In this document: piece by piece, positions 51,935 through 61,088 of the stretch
Layout of the letters: each line of letters opens with the position of its first letter
Numbering within the stretch: the stretch's first letter is position 1
NCBI GenBank assembly: GCA_937889225.1
Contig: CALAST010000108.1
Span: 1 to 64,000, forward strand
DNA length: 64,000 nucleotides
Source: an uncultured Lachnobacterium sp.
GTDB lineage: Bacteria > Bacillota > Clostridia > Lachnospirales > Lachnospiraceae
Direction: 5' to 3'
Notes under the pieces: generated by a model
The model's input: the letters and a program-made list of their open reading frames with translations, nothing else
Database searches by the model: none
Told to the model about the DNA's origin: nothing
Position numbers and translations under genes: made by a program

Positions 51935-53302
51935 TTATCCTACACTCAAATTATTATCTGCTTCATTTGATATATTGTTATATCTCAAATCATTTTTTAA
52001 TGATAGTGCAGCTCCAAGTGTCATTATTTCAATCCCCAACAATACATCACGATGTCGAATGGCAGTTCCTGCTGTTGAAGTTCCCTGACCAAAAATAATC
52101 CCACATAAAAATACTGATAAAATTCCAGTCACTATTATTCTGTATTTTTTTTCCAATGTAGTATGTTTATATCCTAAATAAACTTTATATCTTCTACAAA
52201 TCAAAATACTGGATATATAAAAATACATATGTATAAGAGAGTCCCCAAAAAAAGTTACTATATCTGAAACACCTCGCCAATTTGTCATCAATGGACTAAA
52301 GGAATAATAAAACCATTGTAACGGAGCATACATAATAACTTGTCCTAATGTATTTACCCGAATATTGGTTAAATAAGCTGACCCCGCTTGTGATGCACCT
52401 GCTCCATCATCTGTTAGTTTTTCTAGTGCCCCTTCAATCCCTCCGCTTCCTGAACCTACAATATACTTTACACTATCAAAACCAGTTATAATCATACAGC
52501 TCAAAAATAGAACTATGATTTGCATAAGTATTTTTATGAATTCCTTTTTTGTTTTAACCTTTTGTATCTTAAAAGATATATAAAAATACACTATTACTAT
52601 TGGAAAATAACCAATATGCATAAATAATACCGGCATCAATAAAATTATTGATATATAAAATGAATTCCTTTTTTTTGTAAAAATATAATTACAAAAAACT
52701 GTAAATGAAGCAGCTAAACATAACAAATATATTGGTTCTCTCCATAAACTTGTACTTAAAATAAAAGAATAAGGAAACAAACTGATTAAACATAATAAAA
52801 CAACATTTGTTTTTAAACTTAATGAAAATTTTTTAAGTAAATTTGCGGTAATGATTATTGTTATCATAGATAAAGCAATATTAACCAGTATGCAACAAAA
52901 ATAATTTGCTCCAAATACCTGAAATTCTGAATTTAATATATACGGAAGTTTTGTATAAACCCTACTGAAGTTACCCTCATAATATTGATTAGCTACTCGC
53001 CAAAAACCACTTGCATCGTCAGAAAGCTGTGGATTTTGAATATCATTACCTCTAATTAAATAACAAAAATAAAATATTTTTATAAAATATGACAACAAAA
53101 AGATACCTAATTCATATTTATAATGCATATAAGAAAATGCTAAAATAAACAACCATATTGTTATAAAAATAAACCATAATACTGCTATAAACTCCGGATA
53201 TTTATCTGAAAACCTTAGATTTGTTATAAAAAAGGACACTATTACAACAAAAATCATAGCTATATTACATACAAATACTCTCTGTTTAAATTCAAAATGC
53301 AT
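51935..53302 (-). CDS. Wzy-like O-antigen/polysaccharide polymerase
   Basis: 455 residues from the ATG at 53302 (GAAGGAGC upstream; a TTG one codon earlier is possible). There are about 11 hydrophobic helices and a long external loop (about 270-330, Gly/Ala/Asp-rich, GSGSGGIEGALE). No enzyme family signature is visible. Together with Wzx, two LicD proteins and the initiating transferase, this layout identifies a Wzx/Wzy-dependent polymerase by position and topology. Confidence 0.75.
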   Translation of the reverse strand: MHFEFKQRVFVCNIAMIFVVIVSFFITNLRFSDKYPEFIAVLWFIFITIWLFILAFSYMHYKYELGIFLLSYFIKIFYFCYLIRGNDIQNPQLSDDASGFWRVANQYYEGNFSRVYTKLPYILNSEFQVFGANYFCCILVNIALSMITIIITANLLKKFSLSLKTNVVLLCLISLFPYSFILSTSLWREPIYLLCLAASFTVFCNYIFTKKRNSFYISIILLMPVLFMHIGYFPIVIVYFYISFKIQKVKTKKEFIKILMQIIVLFLSCMIITGFDSVKYIVGSGSGGIEGALEKLTDDGAGASQAGSAYLTNIRVNTLGQVIMYAPLQWFYYSFSPLMTNWRGVSDIVTFFGDSLIHMYFYISSILICRRYKVYLGYKHTTLEKKYRIIVTGILSVFLCGIIFGQGTSTAGTAIRHRDVLLGIEIMTLGAALSLKNDLRYNNISNEADNNLSVG

Positions 53303-53346
53303 CAATAAAGCTCCTTCTATTTTACATCATTCCACTAAAAGCCTCT

Positions 53347-54429
53347 TTAATCAAACAACCTTTTTACCGTTTCCATTACAACTTTCTTTTTGTCAAAAAC
53401 TTCTTCCATATGTTTACGCCCAGCTCGTCCCATATTTATTCGTTCTTCCTGTGATAAATCAAGAAATCTTTTCATAGCATTATATAAACTATCTGCATTC
53501 TTTGGTTCACATAACAATCCACTTATATTCTCAATTACAGCCTCTTTACATCCATGAATATTACTTGTAATGATAGGTCTTCCTGATGCAGCACATTCTA
53601 AATTGGTATTAGCCATGCCTTCATGCCATGATGGAAGTACGAAACAATGTGCATTAGCTATAAATGGACGAACATCACTCTGATATCCATGATATTTCAG
53701 CCATCCTTCCTTTTCTCCTTGTTCCATTACTTCTGAATAATTTTCTTCAAAAGAACCAACAACATCCAAATAACATATATTATTTTCCTTGTGTATTCTT
53801 CTCATTGCTTCAAACAGCTCATTAATTCCTTTTTCCTGCATAACCCTGCCAATAAAAAGAAAATGAATACCATTTTCACATTTCGGATATTCCTGTAGTT
53901 TATATTGTTTAAGGTTCACTCCTGCCCCATTTAATAAACAACATTGTTGTTGTTTTACAATCTTTGCATCAAGAAAAATATTCCTATTTTCAGCATTTTC
54001 AAAAAAAACTACTTTTGCATTTTTTAAAGCAACCTTATACATAATTGTTACTATTTTTTTGAGCAATCCTTCTTTCTGAAATGCAGTACCAATCCCTGTA
54101 ATATTAACAGCATATGGAATCTTTTGTATTCTGCTAACAAATCCACCATATATATTAGGTTTAATCGTATATGTAATTACTAAATCCGGTTTGATTTTTT
54201 TTAACAATCTTTGATACAGCAATACTAATTTTAAATCTGTTACAGGATTAATAGTTCTTCTATCTAATGGTGTATCTATCAATTGACATCCTAGAGCCAT
54301 TAACTCATCTTTTTTTTGATTATTAGGTGACAAAGCTATTACTTCATTTTTTTTTGCTAATTCATAAATGAGTTCTTTTCGAAAACCATATAAACCTGCA
54401 CTAGTATTTGTTACAATCACTATTTTCAT
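53347..54429 (-). CDS. GT4-family glycosyltransferase
   Basis: 360 residues, GT-B fold. N-terminal IVIVTNTSAGLYGFRKELIY, and the C-terminal donor-binding half with FLFIGRVMQEKGINELFEAM and the E-x7-E motif region SWHEGMANTNLECAASGRPI, as in CapM/PglA-type enzymes. VNITGIGTAF matches glycosyltransferases acting on undecaprenyl-linked 2,4-diacetamido sugars. It likely adds the second sugar after the PglC-like enzyme. The specificity is unproven. Confidence 0.9.
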   Translation of the reverse strand: MKIVIVTNTSAGLYGFRKELIYELAKKNEVIALSPNNQKKDELMALGCQLIDTPLDRRTINPVTDLKLVLLYQRLLKKIKPDLVITYTIKPNIYGGFVSRIQKIPYAVNITGIGTAFQKEGLLKKIVTIMYKVALKNAKVVFFENAENRNIFLDAKIVKQQQCCLLNGAGVNLKQYKLQEYPKCENGIHFLFIGRVMQEKGINELFEAMRRIHKENNICYLDVVGSFEENYSEVMEQGEKEGWLKYHGYQSDVRPFIANAHCFVLPSWHEGMANTNLECAASGRPIITSNIHGCKEAVIENISGLLCEPKNADSLYNAMKRFLDLSQEERINMGRAGRKHMEEVFDKKKVVMETVKRLFD

Positions 54430-54450
54430 TATTTTTTCCCATTTTTCTTA

Positions 54451-55194
54451 CTATATATGTTGTGCTATTCTATCTTCTTTTTTAGGAGGTGTCATATAAT
54501 TACCATATTTCTTTCTCAAATAAGAATCCCATTTCTCTGTAATAAAAAACTCTACATCTTCAAATTGATGTAATACTACACTTGACATTGTTTCCTTGTC
54601 ATAACAAACACCTAATAATTTAAATAAATCATTATATGCTGTTACATATTTAGTATTTTTCTTATTACCAATTTGTGAAACTGCTTCATACATTCTGTAT
54701 TTCCTATCATCTGAAAATAATCTTCCAAAATTATAGGTAACCGCCAGTTCTACTTTATGGAAACATGAATAATTTTTATAAACCGGCTTCTCTTTCATCA
54801 TGCCTTGAAGAATTTTTATCATTAGTATCTTCAATTTTTTTTTAACTATAGTATCCGGTACATTATCCAAAATAAATATATCAATTGTAGGAACATAGTG
54901 AGAACCTGATTGATTTATCTTTTGTACACGATATATCCACAATTTTCTTTTTATGGTATAACCGGACAATCCATTTATATAATGCATCAATTTTTTAAAA
55001 TTCTCTCTATCTATCATCACATCCATGTCATCATCCCAAGGAATAAAGCCATTATGCCTAATAGCTCCCAATAATGTTCCAGCACAAAGACTATATTTAA
55101 TCTCACACTTTGAACAAAATTTATGAAAATCCATCATCATATTTAAAAGTTCTTTTTGTATATAAGCTGTGCCATACTCATTTTCTTTTATCAT
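54451..55194 (-). CDS. LicD-family transferase (2)
   Basis: 247 residues. SLCAGTLLGAIRHNGFIPWD then DDMDVMIDRENFKKL is the LicD core with the DDDMDV metal-binding aspartates, and the C-terminus KYGNYMTPPKKEDR is diagnostic. It differs substantially from the first LicD in the locus, implying a second phospho- or phosphonate-transfer position or a different acceptor. AGAGGAT precedes the ATG. Confidence 0.9.
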   Translation of the reverse strand: MIKENEYGTAYIQKELLNMMMDFHKFCSKCEIKYSLCAGTLLGAIRHNGFIPWDDDMDVMIDRENFKKLMHYINGLSGYTIKRKLWIYRVQKINQSGSHYVPTIDIFILDNVPDTIVKKKLKILMIKILQGMMKEKPVYKNYSCFHKVELAVTYNFGRLFSDDRKYRMYEAVSQIGNKKNTKYVTAYNDLFKLLGVCYDKETMSSVVLHQFEDVEFFITEKWDSYLRKKYGNYMTPPKKEDRIAQHI

Positions 55195-55226
55195 AGAATC
55201 CTCTACACTTTCTTTATTTCATTACA

Positions 55227-55850
55227 TCATTGATAATATATTCCATCTTGATTTAAATAATGGATACATTTCATCCCTAGCATCTGTGGAGCTATAAAAT
55301 CTTTCTTAATATTATCTCCTACATAACACATCTCGGAATAATTCACACCCAATGTATCTTTCATCTTCTTAAATGCCATGGGGTTTGGTTTTCTATACAC
55401 TATTCCTCCCAATTCATCTGTTATAATCATAGCATCTGTCATTCTTTCCAAACCAAGTGCTTTTAATTTTGCATGTTGTCCTTCCGGTCTTCCATCTGTA
55501 ATAATGCCAATTAAATATCCATCTCTTTTTAATTTTTTTAATAAATCTTCTACACCATCATATAAACAAATATCCGGTGTTTGATATCTATATGCCTCCA
55601 AGCATGGTTGCTTTAATTCTTCAAGACCTTCCAATTTTAATAATTCATCTATAGCCGATTTTCCTTTTTCAAAAAACGCCCATAATCTTTCTTCCACATT
55701 TGCAATCTGTGGAATTATTTTTGCTACTTCTTTATATCCGCTTCTTACATATTCTTTTTCGCTATATAAAGTATCATCCAAATCGAATATTACGGCTTTC
55801 ATACTATCAATATATTTTTCAACCTCTAATATATTTGAAATTTTTATCAC
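55227..55850 (-). CDS. HAD-superfamily phosphatase
   Basis: 207 residues: motif I KAVIFDLDDTLYSEKEYV, motif II GIITDGRPEGQH, motif III/IV RKPNP...CYVGDNIKKDF. It is of the HAD-IA type (phosphoglycolate phosphatase-like cap). It starts at a GTG overlapping the stop of the ATP-grasp gene by 4 nt with GAAGGAGA upstream; an internal ATG at codon 17 directly precedes motif I. It probably removes a phosphate from a sugar or sugar-phosphate intermediate in the glycan pathway. The substrate is unknown. Confidence 0.85.
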   Translation of the reverse strand: MIKISNILEVEKYIDSMKAVIFDLDDTLYSEKEYVRSGYKEVAKIIPQIANVEERLWAFFEKGKSAIDELLKLEGLEELKQPCLEAYRYQTPDICLYDGVEDLLKKLKRDGYLIGIITDGRPEGQHAKLKALGLERMTDAMIITDELGGIVYRKPNPMAFKKMKDTLGVNYSEMCYVGDNIKKDFIAPQMLGMKCIHYLNQDGIYYQ

Positions 55851-56812
55851 AGCTGTTCTCCTTCATATAGACAAACACTTTGGTCATAGCGACAAAAAAT
55901 TGCACCTTCTTTTGCTGCTTTATCTACATAGGATAATTCTTTTCCTTGTATTATTTGTAAAACAGCCTTTGCACTATCTGCACCTGCCTTTATACTTAAT
56001 GGAGCTCCTCCTCCAAATCGTGGATTAATTTCAATATAATAATTATCACCTGTTTTTTCATCTTGAATAAGCTGTACTGTAATCTGCCCACAAGGTTTAT
56101 AATCTGCAACTAACATTTTCATTTCAGAAATTATCTTATCATCTTGACAAATCTTTGTTTTTAAAACCTCTCCAGCTCTTACTGCTAGACGTTCTCGAGG
56201 TGTTATGTAAATTGGATTACCTTTATAATCACAAAAAATATCAACTGTAAATTCCTTTCCTGAGATATACGGCTGAATAACATAATCCTTAATTTTATTA
56301 GCATATAACTCTAATTCCTCATAAGTATTTACTTTATATGCATCTATACTCGAACTTCCATCTTTAGGTTTAATAAATGCTGGAAATAACATCCTGTATT
56401 TATCTATTGAGTCAACTGATTTCGGTGATTTTAATCCAAGAGAATTAAAATATTGAGCGGTATAATTTTTATCACGACACAATTTTATTTTTTCCACATC
56501 ACTAATAAGTACTTTCGTGCCAATTTCTTCAAAACTACTTTTATTTATTGATAATAATAATAAATCTGTATCTATCGTTGGAATTAAACAGTCAATATTC
56601 ATCTCTTTACATATTTTAATTAATTGAGGAATATACTTTTCATCACTAATTTTTCTTACAATCTTTTGTTCATCACAAAATAATAACGCTGGTGCTGATG
56701 TTGAAATATCTGCACCAATAATTTGCAAATCTATATTTAATTCTTTAGCTGCTTTTCTAAATGCTTGTAGCAACTCAACTCTTCGTCCTACACTAGTAAA
56801 TAATATTTTCAT
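55847..56812 (-). CDS. ATP-grasp ligase
   Basis: 321 residues. N-terminal Rossmann-like part (LFTSVGRRVELLQAFRKAAK); ATP-grasp core with FIKPKDGSSSIDAYKV, YVIQPYISGKEFTVDIFCDY and the metal-binding YYIEINPRFGGGAPLSIKAG. It resembles the carbamoyl-phosphate-synthase-like ATP-grasp proteins that occur in capsule loci with HAD and DegT partners, where they ligate amino acids or acids to amino sugars. It is translationally coupled to the HAD gene, so the two probably act in sequence. Confidence 0.85.
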   Translation of the reverse strand: MKILFTSVGRRVELLQAFRKAAKELNIDLQIIGADISTSAPALLFCDEQKIVRKISDEKYIPQLIKICKEMNIDCLIPTIDTDLLLLSINKSSFEEIGTKVLISDVEKIKLCRDKNYTAQYFNSLGLKSPKSVDSIDKYRMLFPAFIKPKDGSSSIDAYKVNTYEELELYANKIKDYVIQPYISGKEFTVDIFCDYKGNPIYITPRERLAVRAGEVLKTKICQDDKIISEMKMLVADYKPCGQITVQLIQDEKTGDNYYIEINPRFGGGAPLSIKAGADSAKAVLQIIQGKELSYVDKAAKEGAIFCRYDQSVCLYEGEQL

Positions 56813-56826
56813 CTATATATCCTTTT

Positions 56827-57447
56827 CTAATTCCCCATAAATTCTTCCATCGTCACCGATGTATCCGAACTTATTCCATCTCTTTTTAAAACTGTCCCTA
56901 TTGTCTTTAAGATAATCTTCCAATCTCCTAAAAACGTGATGTTATCCACATACTTCACATCCAAATCAAACTTATCTTCCCATGAGATAGAATTACGCCC
57001 ATTTACCTGTGCATAACCGGTAAATCCCGGTCTTACCTCATGTCGTCTTGCTTGATGTTTGTTGTATCTTGGCAAATATCTCACTAATAATGGTCTTGGT
57101 CCTACTATTGCCATATCTCCCTTTAAGATATTAATAAGTTCCGGAAGCTCGTCTAAAGACGTTGCCCTTAGTTTCTTTCCAAATCCTGTAAGTCTGACTT
57201 CGTCTGATAATAAATTACCATTTTCGTCTTTCTCACTTGTCATAGTTCGAAACTTATACAACTTAAATACTTTCCCATTTAATCCTGGTCTGTCCTGTGC
57301 AAATAAAACAGGACTTCCTAGCTTTATCCTTACCAAAATTGCTACAATCAGTAACACAGGACTAAGTACAATTAATGCTAACAATGCACAGCAAAAATCC
57401 TGCGGACGTTTTATAAACTTTTCATAAAATCCTTTTTTATGTTTCAT
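56827..57447 (-). CDS. Initiating sugar phosphate transferase (PglC/WcaJ-like)
   Basis: 206 residues from the ATG at 57447, chosen for TTGGAG 5 nt upstream. One N-terminal re-entrant membrane helix (about 17-38), then the conserved PGLNGKVFKLYKFRTMTSEK, RATSLDELPELINILKGDM, VGPRPLL and RPGFTGYAQVNGRNSISW. This is a monotopic phosphoglycosyltransferase of PglC size. It loads a sugar-1-phosphate onto undecaprenyl phosphate and starts the glycan repeat unit; the partner genes predict an N-acetylated 4-amino-dideoxyhexose. Confidence 0.92.
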   Translation of the reverse strand: MKHKKGFYEKFIKRPQDFCCALLALIVLSPVLLIVAILVRIKLGSPVLFAQDRPGLNGKVFKLYKFRTMTSEKDENGNLLSDEVRLTGFGKKLRATSLDELPELINILKGDMAIVGPRPLLVRYLPRYNKHQARRHEVRPGFTGYAQVNGRNSISWEDKFDLDVKYVDNITFLGDWKIILKTIGTVLKRDGISSDTSVTMEEFMGN

Positions 57448-57498
57448 ACTTACTCCAATATCCAACTGTCTGTTAAACAATACCGATACAAATACACC

Positions 57499-58767
57499 TT
57501 ATGCAAAACAACTTTTTACAATCTCAATCACTCTATCCTGTTCTTCCACCGTCATCTTATTATCACTCGGCAGACACAATCCTCTATGAAAGATATCCAT
57601 GCCCACATCCAATGGCTTCCCATCTTTTCCTATTGTTCCGCCACTAATATACGCATTCGTCTTCGCTCTTCCATCTCCTTCGCGAGTTACAAATCCATTC
57701 ATACGATAAATTGGCTGCATATGCATTGGCTTCCAAATTGGACGACCTTCCGCATTATAGTTTGCCAAAGTCTCTAAAATCTCTGTCGGACAGCTTTTTC
57801 CTGCTTCCGGTATATATGCCGTTTCCGATTCGGAACGCACTTGTTTGCACATGGCTTCTTTTTCAATCAACATACAAGATAGCCAATAATTTGGTTTACT
57901 GTTTTCTTCATCAAACGGATTCATTATGATTGGTAAGTCTTTGAAACCTTCTTTGTATCGTTCATAAATCGCTTTTTTCTGTGCGATATGTTCTTCTAAA
58001 TATGGATACTGTCCTCTGACTACACCTGCAATTACGTTACTCATGCGATAGTTATAACCGAGTTCTTCATGCTGATACCATGGAGCATTTTCTCTTGCCT
58101 GTGTTGACCACTTTCTTACTTTCTCAGCCGCTTCTTTGCTGTCGGTAAGGAGCATTCCTCCGGCAGAGCCTGTAATAATCTTATTTCCATTAAAACTGAT
58201 GGCATTATAATCACCAAACATTCCTGTCTGTACTCCTTTATAAGTTGCACCAAGGGATTCTGCTGCATCTTCGATAATTATTACACCATGCTTTTCACAA
58301 ATAGATTTGATTTCATCTATTTTTGCTGGCACGCCATACAAATGGGCAATCACAACTACCTTTACATCCGGATATAATTCAAATGCTTTTTCTAATGCTA
58401 CTGGGTCCATATTCCAAGTATCGTATTCCGTATCAATAAATATTGGAACTCCACCTTCGTATACAACCGGATTTACGGTTGCATCAAATGTCATATCGGA
58501 ACAGAATACTTTATCTCCCGGTTTTACACCTGCCAATTTGACTGCCATATGCAATGCCGCTGTTCCTGCGGAGAGTGCTACAGAATATTTGCAGCCTACT
58601 TTTTCACATGTAAGACGTTCCACCTCATTGATGTTTGCACCTACTGTAGACATCCAGTTTGTTTCATATGCCTGTGTTACATATTCAATTTCTTCCCCAT
58701 GCATCGTCGGGGATGACAGCCATACCTTAGATGTAAATGGTTGTCTATCTAATCTATTTTTAAACAT
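57499..58767 (-). CDS. DegT/DnrJ/EryC1 aminotransferase (PglE-like)
   Basis: 422 residues of PLP-dependent sugar aminotransferase. Cofactor lysine in ISFNGNKIITGSAGGML, EDAAESLGATYKG, and the substrate-binding N-terminus WLSSPTMHGEEIEYVTQAYE then NWMSTVGANI. Similar to transaminases that make UDP-4-amino-4,6-dideoxy-GlcNAc. Its immediate upstream neighbour is the matching 4,6-dehydratase, and an acetyltransferase (PglD) is not present nearby. TGAGGAAG precedes the ATG. Confidence 0.92.
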   Translation of the reverse strand: MFKNRLDRQPFTSKVWLSSPTMHGEEIEYVTQAYETNWMSTVGANINEVERLTCEKVGCKYSVALSAGTAALHMAVKLAGVKPGDKVFCSDMTFDATVNPVVYEGGVPIFIDTEYDTWNMDPVALEKAFELYPDVKVVVIAHLYGVPAKIDEIKSICEKHGVIIIEDAAESLGATYKGVQTGMFGDYNAISFNGNKIITGSAGGMLLTDSKEAAEKVRKWSTQARENAPWYQHEELGYNYRMSNVIAGVVRGQYPYLEEHIAQKKAIYERYKEGFKDLPIIMNPFDEENSKPNYWLSCMLIEKEAMCKQVRSESETAYIPEAGKSCPTEILETLANYNAEGRPIWKPMHMQPIYRMNGFVTREGDGRAKTNAYISGGTIGKDGKPLDVGMDIFHRGLCLPSDNKMTVEEQDRVIEIVKSCFA

Positions 58768-58885
58768 GTTGTCTTCCTCACATCCTGATTCATTTTTATC
58801 TTTCCTATTATATTTCCTACTTGTTTTTTATCATCATAACCCCAAAACATGAAACAATTTTATTGATAAAATAATAGTTTCTTAT

Positions 58886-60928
58886 TTACTTAGATGCAGA
58901 GGTTTCCTTATACGTAGGCACCATTTCTTTCACAAGTTCCCTGATATCTACCCGATTCTCATGACAAGCTTTCATCAGTTCTTGCAATTGCTCCAAAAAC
59001 TTACTTTCATCAAATGGAATCGGACATCCGATATGTATCAACTCGTTTTGTGTTCTCTTAATGCCTTCTTCTGCCATCAACTTCTCTTCAAAAAGCTTCT
59101 CGCCCGGTCGAAGGCCGGTATATTCCACACGAATATCCACATCTGGTTTAAACCCGGAAAGTTTAATTAAGTTTCTCGCCAATGTATCAATCTTTACAGG
59201 CGAGCCCATATCAAGCACAAAGATTTCTCCGCCTTTTGCATAAGTTCCAGCTTGAAGTACCAAAGATACCGCCTCTGGAATGGTCATGAAATAACGGATA
59301 ATATCAGGATGTGTAACTGTTACAGGACCACCTTTTGCAATCTGTTTTCGAAATAATGGAATCACGGAACCATTGCTTCCAAGCACGTTCCCAAAACGTA
59401 CTGCAACAAATTCGGTACATGCTTTTGTCTTTCCATTTTGCACTATGCTGGAATTTTTATTTGATACTGCTTTACCACCAATATCTTCTCTGAACACATC
59501 CCAAATCTTCTCACTATCCCTCTGCACATGCTCATACAATGCCGGAAGCTCCGCTTCGCGTCCTTCTTTAATCATCCTGTCAAACGACTGCACAATCATT
59601 TCACACAAACGCTTGCTCGCACCCATAATATTCGTAGGATTTACCGCCTTATCCGTACTAATCAACACAAATCGCTTACACCCATTCGCCATCGCTGCAT
59701 AAGCTGTCTTATAGGTACCAATCGCATTATTCTTAATCGCTTCACACGGACTTGTCTCCATCAGCGGTACATGCTTATGTGCCGCAGCATGATACACCAC
59801 ATCCGGCTTATATGTTTCAAACACCTGCATAATCTTACGGCTGTCACGCACCGAGCCAATCAACGCCACAATATCCAAATTTCGATATTTATCTTTCAGC
59901 TCTAACTCAATGTCATAAGCATTATTCTCATACACATCAAAAATCACAAGCTGTTTTGGTCCATAGGAGGCAATCTGTCGGCAAAGTTCGCTACCAATCG
60001 AACCGCCTCCGCCTGTAACAAGGACTTTTTTTCCATTGATAAACTCTGCGATTTCTCCCATATTTACCTTAATCGGTTCACGACCAAGTAAATCCTCAAC
60101 CTGCACATCTTTCATTTCTTTTACCGAAACATTTCCGGTTACAAACTGCTGCATGCTTGGAAGATTTTTAATTTCACAACCTGTTTCCTTACAGATTTCA
60201 ATAATCTCTTTTTTTATCTGCACACTCGCACTTGGCATTGCAATATAAATCTTGTCGATTTTATATTTCTCAACATTCTGAGGAATACTTTCTCTACCGC
60301 CAACAACCGGCACGTCATCCACAAAACGTCCCCATTTATTCGGGTTATCATCAATAATGCAATGGATTCGTGCTTTTATCTTTTTTGCATGATGCAAGTC
60401 ACGTAAAATCATCTGCCCTGCACTTCCTGCTCCAATTAGCATGACACGATTGGCACTTGTTTCTTCCTTAACCTGTTCTTTCGCTTTTTTCTCCAATAAA
60501 ACAAATCGGTAGGAAAAACGAACCGCTAATGTGAGAATAAACTGAATCATTGCACCAAATATGTAATAGGAAATTGGCATTCGTTTTATGCACAAAGTAA
60601 TGACAATGGCATGCACCATCGCGATAAATACCGAAGCACCTGCCACTCTGGCAAGCTCATTGTAGCTTGCAAATCGCCAAATACTATGGTAAAGACGGAA
60701 CATCCAAAAAATCACTACACAAAAAACAGCATACTGTGGTACAAAAGACAGATATGCCTGCAAATAATCACTTGGAATTGTGGTGTACTTACAATCAAAT
60801 CGAATCCACAATCCAAGAAAATATGCTCCACACGCAGCTAATAAGTCATATACCATCAGATAAACGGTTATAATCTGCCAATGCTCTATATGAAATTTTT
60901 TATTTTCTTTCATTTCTATATCATTCAT
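58886..60928 (-). CDS. PglF/CapD-like UDP-HexNAc 4,6-dehydratase with membrane domain
   Basis: 680 residues: four membrane helices (about 15-135), a CoA-binding-like Rossmann domain (VMLIGAGSAGQMILRDLHHA), then the extended SDR domain with VTGGGGSIGSELCRQI, STDKAVNPTNIMGASKR (the Met-Lys replacement of Tyr-Lys typical of PglF) and VAVRFGNVLGSNGSVIPLF. Between CEMIVQSF and VAVRF lies an insertion of about 50 residues not found in PglF. It forms the 4-keto-6-deoxy sugar that the next enzyme aminates. First gene of the locus; its composition is less AT-rich than the middle genes. Confidence 0.93.
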   Translation of the reverse strand: MNDIEMKENKKFHIEHWQIITVYLMVYDLLAACGAYFLGLWIRFDCKYTTIPSDYLQAYLSFVPQYAVFCVVIFWMFRLYHSIWRFASYNELARVAGASVFIAMVHAIVITLCIKRMPISYYIFGAMIQFILTLAVRFSYRFVLLEKKAKEQVKEETSANRVMLIGAGSAGQMILRDLHHAKKIKARIHCIIDDNPNKWGRFVDDVPVVGGRESIPQNVEKYKIDKIYIAMPSASVQIKKEIIEICKETGCEIKNLPSMQQFVTGNVSVKEMKDVQVEDLLGREPIKVNMGEIAEFINGKKVLVTGGGGSIGSELCRQIASYGPKQLVIFDVYENNAYDIELELKDKYRNLDIVALIGSVRDSRKIMQVFETYKPDVVYHAAAHKHVPLMETSPCEAIKNNAIGTYKTAYAAMANGCKRFVLISTDKAVNPTNIMGASKRLCEMIVQSFDRMIKEGREAELPALYEHVQRDSEKIWDVFREDIGGKAVSNKNSSIVQNGKTKACTEFVAVRFGNVLGSNGSVIPLFRKQIAKGGPVTVTHPDIIRYFMTIPEAVSLVLQAGTYAKGGEIFVLDMGSPVKIDTLARNLIKLSGFKPDVDIRVEYTGLRPGEKLFEEKLMAEEGIKRTQNELIHIGCPIPFDESKFLEQLQELMKACHENRVDIRELVKEMVPTYKETSASK

Positions 60929-61029
60929 GCATCTTCCAACTTTCGTTTTCTTTTTATTGTCGTCACTTAAATTCCTATATATTTAAGGGTTCTGTACTTT
61001 CTCTTGCTTCAAACGCAAATACAAAATCA

Positions 61030-61075
61030 AATAAATATTCGCAATCTGCTTTGTTACTTACTCATAACCAAATAA
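61030..61075. repeat. Dispersed intergenic repeat, copy 3
   Basis: AATATTCGCAATCTGC, then TTTGTTACTTACTCATAACC, matches the element at 20965-21013 except for scattered bases and a 1-bp gap. It lies at the 3' end of the helicase gene. Confidence 0.55.
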
Positions 61076-61088
61076 TCTTCTTTTTTTA

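Noticed and set aside
57059..57427. 122-codon plus-strand frame opposite the sugar transferase
   Set aside because: It is antisense to a well-conserved gene, has no ribosome binding site and an unnatural composition. It is a shadow of the real gene.
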